Counted from the stretch's first letter, positions 21,199 through 32,790 are shown. The stretch: DNA of 64,000 bases from Cercis canadensis (GCA_003255065.1 QAOA01002012.1:430662-494661); one strand, 5' to 3'. The notes: generated by a model from the letters alone, not told the origin. Translations and numbers: made by a program.

Positions 21199-24045
21199 TG
21201 TCACAACGCGCCTGGAGGCGGCAACGTCGCGGATGGTCAACCAAATTTAAAAAAAAAAGGAGTCACCACCAATTGTTTTAAAAAATAGGGTACAATTGGA
21301 AACCCTTTTTATTTTATTTTTCTTAGCGTACTAGAGATTGGTTCGGGAGTCTATTTAAGCATGAGGAATGTGTTAGACACCTCACAACATCCATCTAAAG
21401 ACAATCACCCTAAATTATCTATGCAAAGATAAGAGAAGATGTAGCCAAAACATACTTTATTTATTCTTGAAATAAGTGTTACATTCACTAATCAAAGGCA
21501 GAAAATAAACATGACATGTATGAATTCTAACGAGTTCAAAATCATTCCACCCGTTCGTCACATATTGTGCCTATAGGGGTGACGCTCATCTTTGTCTAGG
21601 TTAGATAAAAGAGACCTATCCCATATAGGACCGAGTCAGTCTTATAGTTTAATGATAACCAAAAGGCCTATGAATTTTGTAAACCCTAACAATAATCCCT
21701 AAATGTTATGCATGATGATATAACCAATTGGGGTAGGGGTACACAATTAATAAATGCAATCAAAATAAAAAAGAACTCTCTGAACCTCCGAATCGCTTTA
21801 GGATTTTGCTAGGGGCCCATGGATTATGGTTTCCTCTCACATGGAACACACATTAGATGGCTCAAAATCAAAGCAAACCTTAGCTGAAGCATGTATAACC
21901 AAATATTGGAGATTAAGACATGCAAGTAACATCAAGATGTAAATAGGGCAGCATAGAAGTTATGGGACAGAATTGGGGCAGCAAGATTAAAACTCAAGAA
22001 AAATTAAAAACAGAGGAATTTTGAAACAAAATCTAGGAATGCATCCCTTGAATATTTGGTCTCAAATTTATATATAACAAAGATACATGTTTAAAAAATC
22101 CAAAGAATAAAAAATCATGCAAAATTGAACCTTGCAGCTCTAGTCACAACAAAAAAAACTAAGCATTGAGCATTGCTAGAATTGACCAGCAATCTAACAG
22201 TGTAGGGAAAACTAACAATTTCAAAACAAAACTAAGAACAAATGTGACATGAAAAAATTCTAAAAAAAATATATGTAATAGACATATATCGCAGGATCCT
22301 ACAAAGATAAGAATCATGCAAATTGGAGCTCTACAACTCCATTTAGAAAATAAACACTAAGGGTTGCCAAGGAAAACTGACAAACCCACAATAACAGAAA
22401 AACAACCATTTTCAAATTAAAATTGGGAGCTGATGTGACATGCAAAAAATACGAAATTTATACTCATTCAAGATATGCATCTCAGGGTTCTAACAAAACA
22501 AGAACCATACAATTTGGAGTTGTAAAATTCATGGTAAAAAAATAGAACATTATTAGTGTTAGACTGACAAGTCCGAGAATGACCATTTTAAAACCAAATT
22601 TGATAATTACTATCACAATTGACCAATTTGAATTTAAACATGACAAAAGTAAAAAAATTAAGACCCAAATCTGAAAATGGAGACAAATGGTAAACAAGAT
22701 ATAAAATGATAAATCAAGTAAAATCAACACAAAAATGAAAGGGGTTAAAGGGGGAAATTTTCGTAAATCAAGTTGAATCAACAAGAAAAAGAGTCTAAGT
22801 GAAATGAGACTCATGAAATCAAAATGAAATGGAGACATTCAAAAGGAAAACTATGAAAAACATGCACTTCACATGGATTCAAACAAAAACCAACAAGAAA
22901 ATGACAATAAATAAAGAGAGGAGTGAATGTTACCTAGTGTTCTTCAAGAAAACTCATCTTCCTTGCTCAAAAGTGTAGAACCCAACTCCAAGAAGCTTAA
23001 ACCACTCTTGATTTTGTGTTTTTCTATGCAAAAATATGAAGAACACTCAAGAACATTTTAAGAACTTTCAAGAACACTCAACTTTTCTCTTAATTTTTCT
23101 CTCTTTGATATATTTTTTTTAAATCTTCTCTCTTCCCTTTTGTTTTCACATTGAGAGCATATTATGAGAGGCTTTCTCTCTATTTTTTCTTTTAAGCAAT
23201 CAACCCCCTCACCTTGGGGAGCAAGTTGGGGGTAAAATGGTCATTTCCTACCCCTTTGCACATTCTTCCCACTTTCCTTTAGCTTTGTCATGTGAAAAAT
23301 TCATAAATTCTTCCCCAAAATACCCTAACCAAATTACACACTTCAGCCCCTCCAATTTTTATTTCTATTTCATGCAAAAATAAGGTTAAGAAGCCCTCAT
23401 TAGCAATTTCCTCAAAATTACCTTGCACAAACAACTTCTATGAAACTTTCTTGAGGCTAGATCTTTTCACTTATATTTGGGAATATTTCTTAAACCTTAA
23501 CAGGCCAATTGGATCAAACTAGGTCAAAGTGAGCCCAAATGACTCAACCTTAGACCTAAGTTGGTCCAATTTGACCAAAATAAAACCTCAAACATATTAA
23601 ATAGTCTAGCAATTATTTTTCATTTAATTGGACCAAAACATTTAGAAAATAAAAATAGAGTAGGCCCAAAGGCTCCCAAACTAGGGTTTTAGCAAAAGGG
23701 CCAAGCCCAAAACATGAGTTTCGATCCAAAATCATCAAAAACCCAGAAAATTATAATCTTTATGTCCAAACAAAGTTATTTAAAGAAAATCAAATGGGCC
23801 AAGAGGCCCCAAACTCATTTAAAAAAAAGGGCCAAAGGGCCTTCTAACTTGGGTGAACATAAAGTGGGCCAATGTCCAAAGACCAAAACTTTGATTTAAT
23901 AACTAAAAGAAGCCTTAAAGACCTCAAAATCATATTTTTTTATTTGAAAACATAAATTTTGAATTTTAAATAAAAGTAATTCAAAATAATTCATTTTTTT
24001 TTTTGAAAAATGTGTAACACCTCCGGACAAAATATGGTGTCTACA
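21199..24045 (-). mobile_element. Ogre/Tat-type solo LTR (2847 bp), third nesting level
   Basis: Perfect target duplication ATGGT at 21194-21198 and 24046-24050. On the minus strand it starts TGTAGACACCATATTTTG and ends GCGCGTTGTGACA. It shares conserved blocks with 14409-16771 (GGTGGTGACTCC; the CTAACACATTCC-type block near 21370). AT-rich with no coding domain; the hydrophobic ORF at 22482-22838 is a shadow of low-complexity sequence. Confidence 0.92.
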
Positions 24046-24099
24046 ATGGTCTTCCTTTAAAGCAAAACAAACATAATTAACCTAATTGGATAAATGGGC

Positions 24100-24507
24100 C
24101 TAACCAACTAAAATTACCCAAAACCCTAATACAAACCCAATATTAAAGGGGAAAAATACCATAGGTTTAACTACAATAAAAATGGGCTCAACATAGGCTA
24201 AATTCGAGGTCCATTCAAGCAAGAAGAACAAAAACATGTAGAGAAGGAAACCTCTTGGCACTGGGGCGCCTAGCCTTTGCCTGGAAAGCACTGGGGCGCC
24301 CTGTCTCTGCCTCTTTTCACCGGTTGAACCTTCTAGCACTCGGATAAGGCACACAACCTTCCCTTCTTCAATCCTTGCTTCTTGGCTTGAATTTTGAGTC
24401 CAAATATTCTCTATTAGACCTCTCAAACTCTCTTGCATCTTCTTGGTTCTAGCTCTTGTGATTGGACCTTGCAAGGGATCCTTGTGAGTGCTTCCTAGAT
24501 TCTCATC
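24100..24507 (-). pseudogene. LTR-encoded polyprotein tail
   Basis: From the first bases of the LTR (24507 downwards) the minus strand is open for over 130 codons: [13 protein letters not shown], then [20 protein letters not shown]. The GPITRARAKK-type stretch recurs near the C-terminal end of plant Ty3 gag-pol proteins, so the reading frame of the parent element probably ran into its 3' LTR. No catalytic domain. Moderate confidence in the family memory. Confidence 0.5.
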
Positions 24508-24513
24508 ACTATT

Positions 24514-25200
24514 ATTTACTTAATTGTTTATCTGATGAGTTTTATGATTACTATGAAAGAACTTACTCCATTGCAAAGAAAATTTGGAGAGCCTTGCAGA
24601 AAAAAAAAATATGATAAGGAGGACGCTGGTGCAAAAAAATATGTTGCAAGTCGTTTCTTTCTCTATCAAATGGTGGATAATTGTTTTATTGTGGAGCAAA
24701 CTCAAGAGTTCCAAATGCTTGCATATGAAGTGAGATCGGAAAGCATAAAAATAGAAGATGATCTCCTTGTTGCGGCCATCATTGACCAGTTGCCAAAATC
24801 ATGGAAGGAGTTCTAAAAGACACTTCACCATAAGCATAAGGAAACAAGCTTGGAGAGTTTGATCACTCGCATTAGAGTGGAGGAAGGAGCTAGAAGACAA
24901 GACATGCTCATGACTTAAAATAGAAATGATAGTTCCACAACTACCAACAAGGTACATGCTCTTGGAACTAGTGACTCTTTGCCCAAAGGTCAATCAAAAT
25001 GTTATTATGAAGCCATATAAAAAAAGGATGAAAAAATCATTCAAAAAAAGCCCATATCATAACAAGGTCAACTTCACTCAAGAGCACAACGAACCACCCT
25101 TACTACCTATTTCATGTTTTCTTTGTGGCAAGCATGGACATTTTGTCTAAAAAAGAAAATGTAGCTACAAGAAACGTGAGCCTAATCCCCAAGCCAACGT
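24514..25200 (+). pseudogene. Copia-A gag, C-terminal part
   Basis: Continues gag after the insertion: core helices ([21 protein letters not shown], then VQEF-like [11 protein letters not shown] and [17 protein letters not shown] at 24535-24816), a stop at 24814, then [18 protein letters not shown] and a degraded zinc knuckle (CFLCGKHGHF near 25120) followed by a stop. These match the copia gag order. Similarity ends near 25200, where pol should begin. Confidence 0.8.
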
Positions 25201-25260
25201 TACTAAAGAGCAACTTATGGCTATGATTATTGAAAGAGTAAACTTTGGTCCTTGTAAGAT

Positions 25261-26500
25261 GTTGGTTTTAACAAAATCGTCCCTCAAACATCATTTGTAA
25301 CAAAATGGTCCTCAATACCAAGATTCCTTAAGAAATGGTCCACCATTACTCCCATCAATTAAACGTGGACGAAAATGATAATGTGGCCCCGTTAATTACC
25401 CAAGTGTAACGTTAAGTGATGAGGTGGTAAATTTAAATGCTAGCTAGGCACTAACTTATGTAAACCTTATAAGAAAAAAAAAACCCAAAAAATGTTGTCA
25501 TTTTGGTCTAGGTTGAGGAAGGCCCCTCCCTTCTCCCATTCGCATGCCCTCGTTCTAAGTCCCCAAAATCCCTAATTAACAGTGCATCTCAATCGACAAC
25601 GGCAAGGGTGGTGGCGTTGAGGGCAGCAATGGCAAGCTGAACTAAGTGCCCAATTTTTATGGTTCCTGCTCTACTCCATTTATCTATCTCTCTCTCTGGT
25701 TGAAGAGTTGAGCCCTATGTGTATGCACTACCAATTGCTATAGTTTTGTGTGCCCTCCTCTTGTTCGTTTCTACTGTTGAGCTCTGCCTTTGCCGTCATA
25801 TTTGGAGAAAATTTGTGTGGGATTCCGGTGACAACGAGCAGTTGTTGTAGAGGACGAGTACTATAGATTGAGTGAAAGTGAAAGGGTGGGGGTTTTTGTA
25901 GAGGTACTTGGAGGATTAATTGCTTCTAGTTGGATTTGTTCATGAGTGTGAGGATGAAGAAGACAATGATGGAGATGGCTTTAAAGGGGTTGAAGATCTT
26001 AAATTTGGGTAATTGTATAATTCCTCTATTAAGTTGATCATATAGCAATTTTTTTAATCAATTTTTGTATATAAAAATCTAATTTTGCATTGTTAATTTT
26101 TGATAATTACTGATTCCTATTCTTTTTCCAACTTATATTGAAGTTCCTCTTCTATCTCTTTTCTTTACACTCTCCCTTCGCTCTTTCTCTTCTCTTGTAC
26201 TTTCTATTTTTTTTCCCTTTATTTGCTATTCATAATGGAGGTTGAATTTCTGAATTTAATGGTGAGAAGGTTGTAGGTTGATTTGCAGAGAATCCGGAAA
26301 AGAAGGTAGAGATAAGAAGAATAAATGTTAATAGTGAAAATTAATAGTTTTTGAAATTGATGTCTCACTGCTGCCAAATCTATAACAATGAAAATTAACA
26401 CCTTTCAAAACCGAGATTTCGCTGCTGCTAAATCCATAACAGCAAAAATCAGTAACTCAAAGTAAATGAAGCTTCCACTGCTTTTGATCCTAATTTGTTT
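25261..26500. other. Unclassified repeat-like sequence
   Basis: Opens with phrases such as TTGGTCCTTGTAAGATG, CGTCCCTCAAAC and TGGTCCTCAATACC, a repeated TGGTCC wording common at ends of unclassified plant DNA repeats. Further right it is AT-rich with no gene. The facing end could not be found, so no element is called. Confidence 0.35.
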
Positions 26501-26519
26501 GCCTTAGAATAGGATCTTT

Positions 26520-27314
26520 TCCAAAATGAAGTAGCCTATGAATTGCTTGAACAGATGATGGCTAATGCTTACTAGTGGTCTGTTGAAAGGACCACACTAA
26601 AGAAGACATTTGGAGTTCATAAGGAGTTCTATGATTGTGAATGCCATCCTCACCCCACTTGAAGTATGTTCTTTTTGCAATAGAGCTCACCCCAGTACAG
26701 AGTGCCAAGTTGGCAACCTTTTTGCTCAATCATAACATGAGGAAGTGAAATTTATAGGGAACTTCAACAAGCATAATGACCCTTTCTCCAACACATACAA
26801 TTAGGAATGGCACAATAATCCAAATTTTTCATGGAGAAACGGTCAAAGTGTGGTGAGGCTGCCACTTAGAATTCAACCTCCTATGCAACCATAGCCCCCA
26901 CCAAATAAGGTATCTTTGGAGGATGCCCTTGCCCAATTGACTATGAATACAACTCAGTTTATGGCAAGGACTGCTGCCTCCATTTGCAATCTAGAAGTGC
27001 AGATGGGTCAACTTTCTAGAACACTCTTTACCAGACAGCAAGATTCCTTGCCTAGTGATATAGAAGTAAATCCAAGGGAGCATGTAAATGCTATAACCCT
27101 TCGAAGTGGTAGAGTCTTGGAGGAACCTGAAAAGAAGGTAGTTGAGGGTGAGAAGCCAACTGAGCCAAAGGAAGATGGGTCTTTTAATTCATTTAAAGTA
27201 ACCCCTACAAAAGAGGTGGATAAACCAAAACCTAAGATGTTCTTAGATAACCCTCCACCATATGTGCCACCCATTTCATTTCCCCAACGGTTCCAAAATA
27301 AAAAAAGTGGATAA
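26520..27314 (+). pseudogene. Athila-3 gag, C-terminal half
   Basis: The reliable part is 26916-27314: LEDALAQLTMNTTQFMARTA, then ICNLEVQMGQLSRTL and REHVNAITLRSGRVLEEPEK, the standard Athila gag-pro junction. Upstream, broken frames still show LEQMMANAY and TLKKTFGVH-like gag residues. The first part of gag and the primer site are missing. Confidence 0.85.
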
Positions 27315-28107
27315 GCATTTTTCTAAATTTCTATATGTGTTTAAGAAATTGCATATTAACATTCTCTTTGCATATGCTTTTGAGCAGATGCCTAGCTATG
27401 TGAAATTTTTGAAGGAAATCTTATCCAATAAAAGGAAGGTGGAGGAATATAAGATTATTGCACTTACTGAGTAGTCAATTACCATCTTGCAAAAGAAGTT
27501 GCCTCCTAAACTCGAGGATCCACGGAGTTTTACTATTCCTTGCACTATAAGAAATTCTTTCTTTGATAAAGCTCTTTGTGACCTTGGTGCAAGCATAGAT
27601 CTAAGGCCTCTCTGTATTTTCAGGAAACTAGGTTTAGGAGAAGTTAAACCAACCTCCATCTCCTTGCAAGTGGTGGATAGATCGACCAAGTATCCAAAGG
27701 GAATTGAGAATATGTTGGTGAAAGTGGATAGGTTCATCTTCCCAGCTGATTTCAATGTTTTTAACATGGAAGAGGACCAAAAAATCCTGATCATTCTTTG
27801 TCATCCATTCATAGCAACTAGGAGAGCTCCAATTGATGTGCATAAATGGCAACTCACTTTAAAAGTATAGGGTGATCAAGTTTTTAAAGTCTTCAAGGCA
27901 ATGAAACAATTGAAAGAAGTAAATCGGTGCTTTAAAATTGACACTATTGATGTGTGCATTAAAGAAAGTTTGCAAGCTAATTATCTGGAGGATCCACTTA
28001 AAGCTCGTCTTGTAGAGGCCTTTAATAAGGAAAAGCCACCTGATTTAGAGGTTAAAGACAAGAAATGTACCAAGAAGTTAGTGGCTGATCACTTGTCTCA
28101 ATTTTAG
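27315..28107 (+). pseudogene. Athila-3 protease fused to the RNase H tail by deletion
   Basis: Frame 1 reads SKFLYVFKKLHINI, EQMPSYVKFLKEILS, then the protease core FDKALCDLGASIDL (active-site DLGAS near 27580) and a YPKGIENMLVKVDRFIFPADF tail. A stop at 27868 is followed by spacer residues and then, near 28046, an abrupt switch to the RNase H end (KKLVADHLSQF). About the whole of RT and RNase H is missing at the switch, and the frame is kept. Confidence 0.85.
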
Positions 28108-28315
28108 CCACATGAGAGGCAAGAGATGGTGAAGACTCATACTAAAGAGACCCTTCTGGATGAGCAACTACTTTCCTTCAACACCAGTAAGCCTCTTTGG
28201 CATAAAGGCTTCAGTAATGATCGAAGATTAAAAGTGAATAGTCACCGGCTCAAGGCATACATTGGTTCTAGAAGTCTTCAACCACCCTTGTGGATCTCGG
28301 TTTACTTGCCTTAGA
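28108..28315 (+). pseudogene. Athila-3 spacer fused to the integrase tail by deletion
   Basis: Same frame as the preceding part. DEQLLSFNTSK (the spacer between RNase H and integrase) runs near 28200-28224 into LKVNSHRLKAYIG (the integrase C-terminus). The integrase zinc region and core are deleted. Ends at TAG 28312. The following sequence (TATAAAACAAGTGCTTTTTG) is typical post-pol Athila sequence. Confidence 0.8.
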
Positions 28316-30085
28316 GATAGTCAGGCTGAGGACTATAAAACAAGTGCTTTTTGGGAGGCGACCCAAGTTTTCTTAACCTTTCTCTTTGCTTTTGTTTAGT
28401 TTTCTTAGTTTTTGATTGCTTTTGTTTTAATTTTTATTTCCCTTTTAGGCTTACATTTGATGGATTTTCTCTTTTGAATTTTTATTTCAAGGCTTTAAAC
28501 AAATTTAGGGGTCCTTGTCCTTCAAAACATGAAGAATTGAGCTGAAAAATGGTTCGGGACAGAGGCTAGAGTGCCTAGGCACTATAATAGAGAGCCTAGG
28601 CACCCAACCTCCTTCTTAAAAAAAAAGGGGGTTTCTTTTGCAAAAAAGGCAAGATTTTCAGCTTTCTTTGCCATCCAAACAAGCATTGATCCACCTCTAT
28701 CCAGGGGAGTCTCTATACTTTCTCTTTTATTTCTTTTACATTGAGGACAATGTTGATTTTAAGTTTGGGGGAGTTTGTTTGAATTTTTACTCTTTTGCCC
28801 TTAATTTCTTTATATTTAGGTTGTTTATTTAGTAGTTTTTATTGTAGTTTATGTTGTTTTGAGTGATAATGAAGTTTGAAATCCTAGGGCCAATGATAAA
28901 AGTAATCTTAACTGTTCATGGCTCTTGGAAAATGATGCATGTTGTGTTTGTGTGTGTGCTTGATTCTTGTGTGGGTTTTTACTTAGCTTGTAGTTCCTTG
29001 ACACTTTGAGCACATAGCTCTGAACCCTTAATTTTCTTTGCTTGAGTTAAATAATGTTTATACATGATTAGTACTTCATATGATCTAGTAGAGTTCTAGA
29101 ACTTGCTTGATTGCTACTTGAGGCATTATCCTAGGTTATACAACATTAGGGACATGATTTAGGCCATCCTATGATTGAGCCTTTCAAGCCAACCTATGCA
29201 TGAATTGTTATCCTTAGCATACCTCATTGAGCCTAATTGAACCTTTTTCTTTATCACCCAAAATTTATCCTAGCCTTTGAATACTTTTCCTAACTTTTTC
29301 CCTTCACTCATAGCATATGGTCATTCTAGGAAAAATATATTTTAGAGCTATGGAAACATTTGGGAGGATGGGTGGAGTTAAGAAAAGTAGTTTGTTGCTT
29401 CTTTGTGTAGCAAAATGATGAGAAAAAGAAAAAAATAGAATGAAAAGATAAGAAATCAGAATGCCACACCCATTAATCATTAAATAAGAAAATAAGTTTG
29501 AAGGTACAGTAACTTAATCATAAAAAAGAAAAGCAGAAAAAGCACAAACAAGTGAAAAAGAGAAAAAGAAACAAAAAGTGGTTGATGAGTTAAATGTTGA
29601 TAATAAGTTTGGGGATGTTATTTAAAATTGGTGCTCTACGTTTTAGAATGGTTGTTATGGGTGATTTGAGCCTCATTAGTATCTTTTATCCTACATTAAC
29701 CCTAGCCATACATTACAAGCTTAAGAAAGTCCATTGATATTTGGTGTTGTAAGTAGTCTACAAGCTTATGAAATTCTCAATTTACTCATTTAGAGATCTA
29801 TTTGTATGTGCTTGTTATTATAAACTCATTTGAGTTGCAAGGGTTTAGGTGTAGAGGGCTATACATACACACACCCAAGGAATTATAAGTAAGGTGACTC
29901 TTGCACTTAAATTGAAATTCTACACATTCATGATTTGCTGAGTTCTCTTTGAGCTATGATTATGTGTTATCTTTTAGGCATGTTTGGTTAGTAAAACTAA
30001 CTTGTCACTCATCATGTATTTAAGTTCTTGTTTATTTATTTGTTTTAGCTTGTGGACTAGCAAAATATTAAGTTTGGCAGGTATT
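28316..30085 (+). other. Athila-3 3' internal region
   Basis: Non-coding. Holds two copies of a CCTAGGC motif at 28573 and 28595, a polypurine-like tract at 28758-28771 (AAGTTTGGGGGAG), a second near 29605 (AAGTTTGGGGATG) and the terminal one at 30070-30085. The ORFs at 28351 and 28638 are in T-rich sequence with no domain. Confidence 0.7.
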
Positions 30086-30511
30086 TGATGAGTGGATTTT
30101 ATATCTAGGAATTAGATATCATTCACTTGGTATTTAGTTAGTCTTTGAGGTATTTATCGATTTTATTCTCATACTTTTTTAGTTTATTTTATAGGGAGTG
30201 CAACTATGGCAATTGGGTATGAGTTAGTGATATTAAAAGGCTGAAAAAGAGAAAAATCAGGTGTCTTGGCTGAGACCAGGGCGCCTAGGCAACCTGACAA
30301 AGAAAATTGGTGTTGCAAGTTGAAAGTAGGCCTACGCACCCAAAGGCAGCACTAGGGACTCATTAGTGCAAAAATGCAAGTCCTGCCAGAACTAGCAGAG
30401 CCTAGGCGCCCATGCCCAGTGCCTAGGCACCCACGTGCATTAAAAAAAATCTGATTTTCAGTGTTTCCTTACTCAAAAACGTTTCCTAATGTATTTAGAC
30501 TTCCTAGGACC

Positions 30512-30519
30512 TATAAATA
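30512..30519 (+). promoter_or_regulatory. TATA box of the Athila-3 LTR
   Basis: TATAAATA about 90 bp downstream of the last CCTAGGC motif. Confidence 0.65.
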
Positions 30520-31054
30520 GGTAATTTTAAGACTAGATTAAGGTTCTCACAAGTTCCCACAAGTTTAGAATTGAAGGAGAGAAGAGCAAGGCATGAAGGA
30601 GGAGACGGCAACGGATTCATCTTCTACACAAGTTTTTCTTCTTCATCTTTTCTTTACTTATGTTTAGAATATTTGTTAGGATGTTTTACTTTTTCAGTAT
30701 AAACTAATTTCCTTTTTTAGGGCTACGATGTAGCCTAACTATGATGTTTTGATTTTCTTCTATCAAATTAATCTATGAATTATTTTCTCTGATTGAGTGT
30801 TCATCTCTATGTATGCTTAATGCTTCTAATTAACTGATCACTAATTAGATGTTGGGTTAATCATAATGAAATTAGAAGAAGATTTATGTGTCTAGTTCAT
30901 TGGGATGAATGCCATAGATTGCATGTGAGATATGAATATACCTCCATGGTCTGTGTAGTCGCTACATGGGATCCATAGAACTTAACAAATTTCTAGTTGT
31001 TTTAATTCACATAGGAATATAGTGAATTAGCAATTAGGGATGTTTTCATTAGAC

Positions 31055-31359
31055 CTTGGGAGAGGCCAGTGAAAAGATTAGGAAATCTTGACTATCAATT
31101 AGAAGAATAATTCTAGATTAATGTGATAAGGAATTCAATTTGGATTAGTTATGGTGAAATTGGAAATCCTAGGCTATATTCCGTAGTTGAATCTTGATTT
31201 TACTTGNCTTGGGAGAGGCCAGTGAAAAGATTAGGAAATATTGACTATCAATTAGAAGAATAATTCTAGATTAATGTGATAAGGAATTCAATTTGGATTA
31301 GTTATGGTGAAATTGGAAATCCTAGGCTATATTCCGTAGTTGAATCTTGATTTTACTTG
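31055..31359. repeat. Direct 152-bp duplication around N at 31207 (assembly join)
   Basis: 31055-31206 and 31208-31359 have equal length and differ at one noticed base (AAATCTTG versus AAATATTG). Only the N lies between them. Confidence 0.9.
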
Positions 31360-31717
31360 CTTTCATTTTATTTCTCACTTCTCTTAATTAATAGTCATTT
31401 AGATAAAACTGAGATTAACTCAATTTTGGTATTTAATAGCCATCAATTCTCATGGGACGATAACTCACTCACTCTTTATTAATTGTTAATGATAATGTGC
31501 ACTTGCGTTCACTTATCGCATAACATTATATATATATATAAAAAAAAAGTGAATTAAGTCAAATTTTAATTTTATTAACTTTAATAAAATTTAACTATTG
31601 TGATGCATATATATGTAAAAGAAATGTAAATAAATAAATAAATGTGTATGTATCATTACTCAATCATTAACTCAATATTTACACTTCTCAAAAAGCCAAA
31701 ATTGAGCATATTCAAAT

Positions 31718-32064
31718 TGATGCTTGGTTCATAGAATACAAAAACATTCTCAAGAATGCTAACATGTGAATATTACATTCTCATATTTGATACACATTTT
31801 GTAAACAAATTATGAAGAACTTATCATTCTCGATAACAAGTTTTGGACCAACTTGCCAAATGATGGAAATCCAACATCCCAACCTTTGTGGCCCACATGC
31901 CACAACTACTAGTTGTTACCCATCATTGCCGATGGCTAGCGCTACCACTCATTTTCACAAGAGTAACAAGGTATTGCAATATTCTCTAGAGTCACATTCT
32001 TGGGAATGACATTCCTAAATTTGTGATTCCAAGGTATAAAAATTCAATCTATGAACCAATCAAT
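31718..32064. repeat. MITE-like sequence with inverted ends
   Basis: Left end TTGATGCTTGGTTCATAGAA (31718-31737); right end reads on the minus strand TTGATTGGTTCATAGATTGA. Inner parts also mirror each other (ACATTCTCAAGAATG against CATTCCCAAGAATG). About 350 bp, no coding capacity. No convincing target duplication seen. Confidence 0.5.
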
Positions 32065-32328
32065 ATCTTAGACTATTAAATGAAATGAGAAAAAATCTCA
32101 ATCTTCTAAAGAAACTACATGGAGAAAGGTTTGATGTAGATGGTACATGGAGTACTAGCAATGATACAAACAAACAATAATTTGATGTAGATGTGCATAA
32201 AGAAACTACAACTAGAACTACTCCTAGGAAAGGCGAAGTAAAGACTGAGATAAAATAAAAAAAAAAGGGTAATTTTTTATGTTTGAGATTGATTGGATTG
32301 GGGGTCCTTTCTCTGAGCCATCTCTTGG

Positions 32329-32337
32329 TATTTATAG
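32329..32337 (-). promoter_or_regulatory. TATA box of the Tat2 LTR
   Basis: CTATAAATA on the minus strand, about 145 bp downstream of the tandem repeat in transcription direction. Confidence 0.55.
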
Positions 32338-32480
32338 ACTCTTCTGCCTGTTTGCATGCAAGACACCTATCTATTTGAATTAACTGCTCCCTTGCATGTG
32401 TGACAGCTGAAACATCACGTTCTCTACACCACTTTAAACCGAGTCATGGGAATCATGGTGACTACACGTTCCTCACTTTT

Positions 32481-32790
32481 AGCAAACAGCGTTAGTGCTT
32501 TTCATCCACGTGCGAACTTCACCCACATTCCGCATATCCAGCACACGTTCTTAGTGGCCTTCAACTATGATCTAACTGTTAGCCACGTTTTGTATTTCTG
32601 GCACACGTTCTTAATGGCTTTCAATCACGTGCAAAATTTTTGCCATGTTTCATATTTCTAGCACATGTTCTCAATGTCTTTCAATCATGTGCAAACTTTA
32701 GCCATGTTTTGTATTTCTAGCACACGTTCTCAATGGCTTTTAACCACAATCGAAGTATTGGCCACGTTTCGTGCTTTTAGTGCATGTTCC
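32481..32790. repeat. 60-bp tandem repeat, about five copies
   Basis: Units start at 32481, 32541, 32601, 32661, 32720 and a partial one at 32780. Each has a GCACACGTTCT start, a TTTCAAYCAYGTGC middle and a CCAYGTTTYRTATTTCT end. The ORF at 32446-32661 only reflects this repeat. Confidence 0.9.

Larger units (their letters stand above)
20862..24508 (-). mobile_element. Ty3-type solo LTR (about 795 bp net) in Copia-A gag
   Basis: Perfect target duplication CTATT at 20857-20861 and 24509-24513, and termini TGATG...CATCA that are inverted repeats. Subtracting the inner insertion (21199-24050) leaves about 795 bp. The minus strand carries an ORF from the first LTR bases reading [12 protein letters not shown], a motif found near the end of some Ty3 polyproteins, so minus orientation is likely. 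Copia gag resumes on both sides. Confidence 0.85.
17700..25260 (+). mobile_element. Ty1/copia element (Copia-A): LTR and gag, interrupted
   Basis: A 5' LTR-like region with a TATA box (19655-19663) is followed by a leader and a copia gag split over 20623-20861 and 24514-25200. It is cut by solo LTRs at 18223-19643 and 20862-24508. Pol and the 3' LTR are not found in the window. The outer left border is unresolved. A TGGTAT at about 19864 may be a decayed tRNA-Met primer site. Confidence 0.65.
26520..31525 (+). mobile_element. Athila-like element with internal deletions (Athila-3)
   Basis: 5'-truncated gag, protease, scraps of RNase H and of the integrase tail, a 3' non-coding region with three polypurine-like tracts, and a 3' LTR from 30086. 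RT, most of RNase H and the integrase core are absent. The right border is taken as TAACA at 31525 and is uncertain. Confidence 0.8.
30086..31525 (+). repeat. Athila-3 3' LTR with assembly duplication
   Basis: Starts TGATGAGTGG directly after the polypurine tract. CCTAGGC-type motifs lie at 30283-30430 and a TATA box at 30512-30519. A direct 152-bp repeat around N 31207 inflates the length; net length is about 1287 bp. The right end is not confirmed by a second LTR. Confidence 0.75.

Noticed and set aside
22482..22838. 118-residue hydrophobic minus-strand ORF
   Set aside because: Lies wholly inside a solo LTR in low-complexity sequence; membrane-like look comes from A-rich plus strand.
32446..32661. 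71-residue ORF with repeated motif
   Set aside because: It is the translation of the 60-bp tandem repeat.
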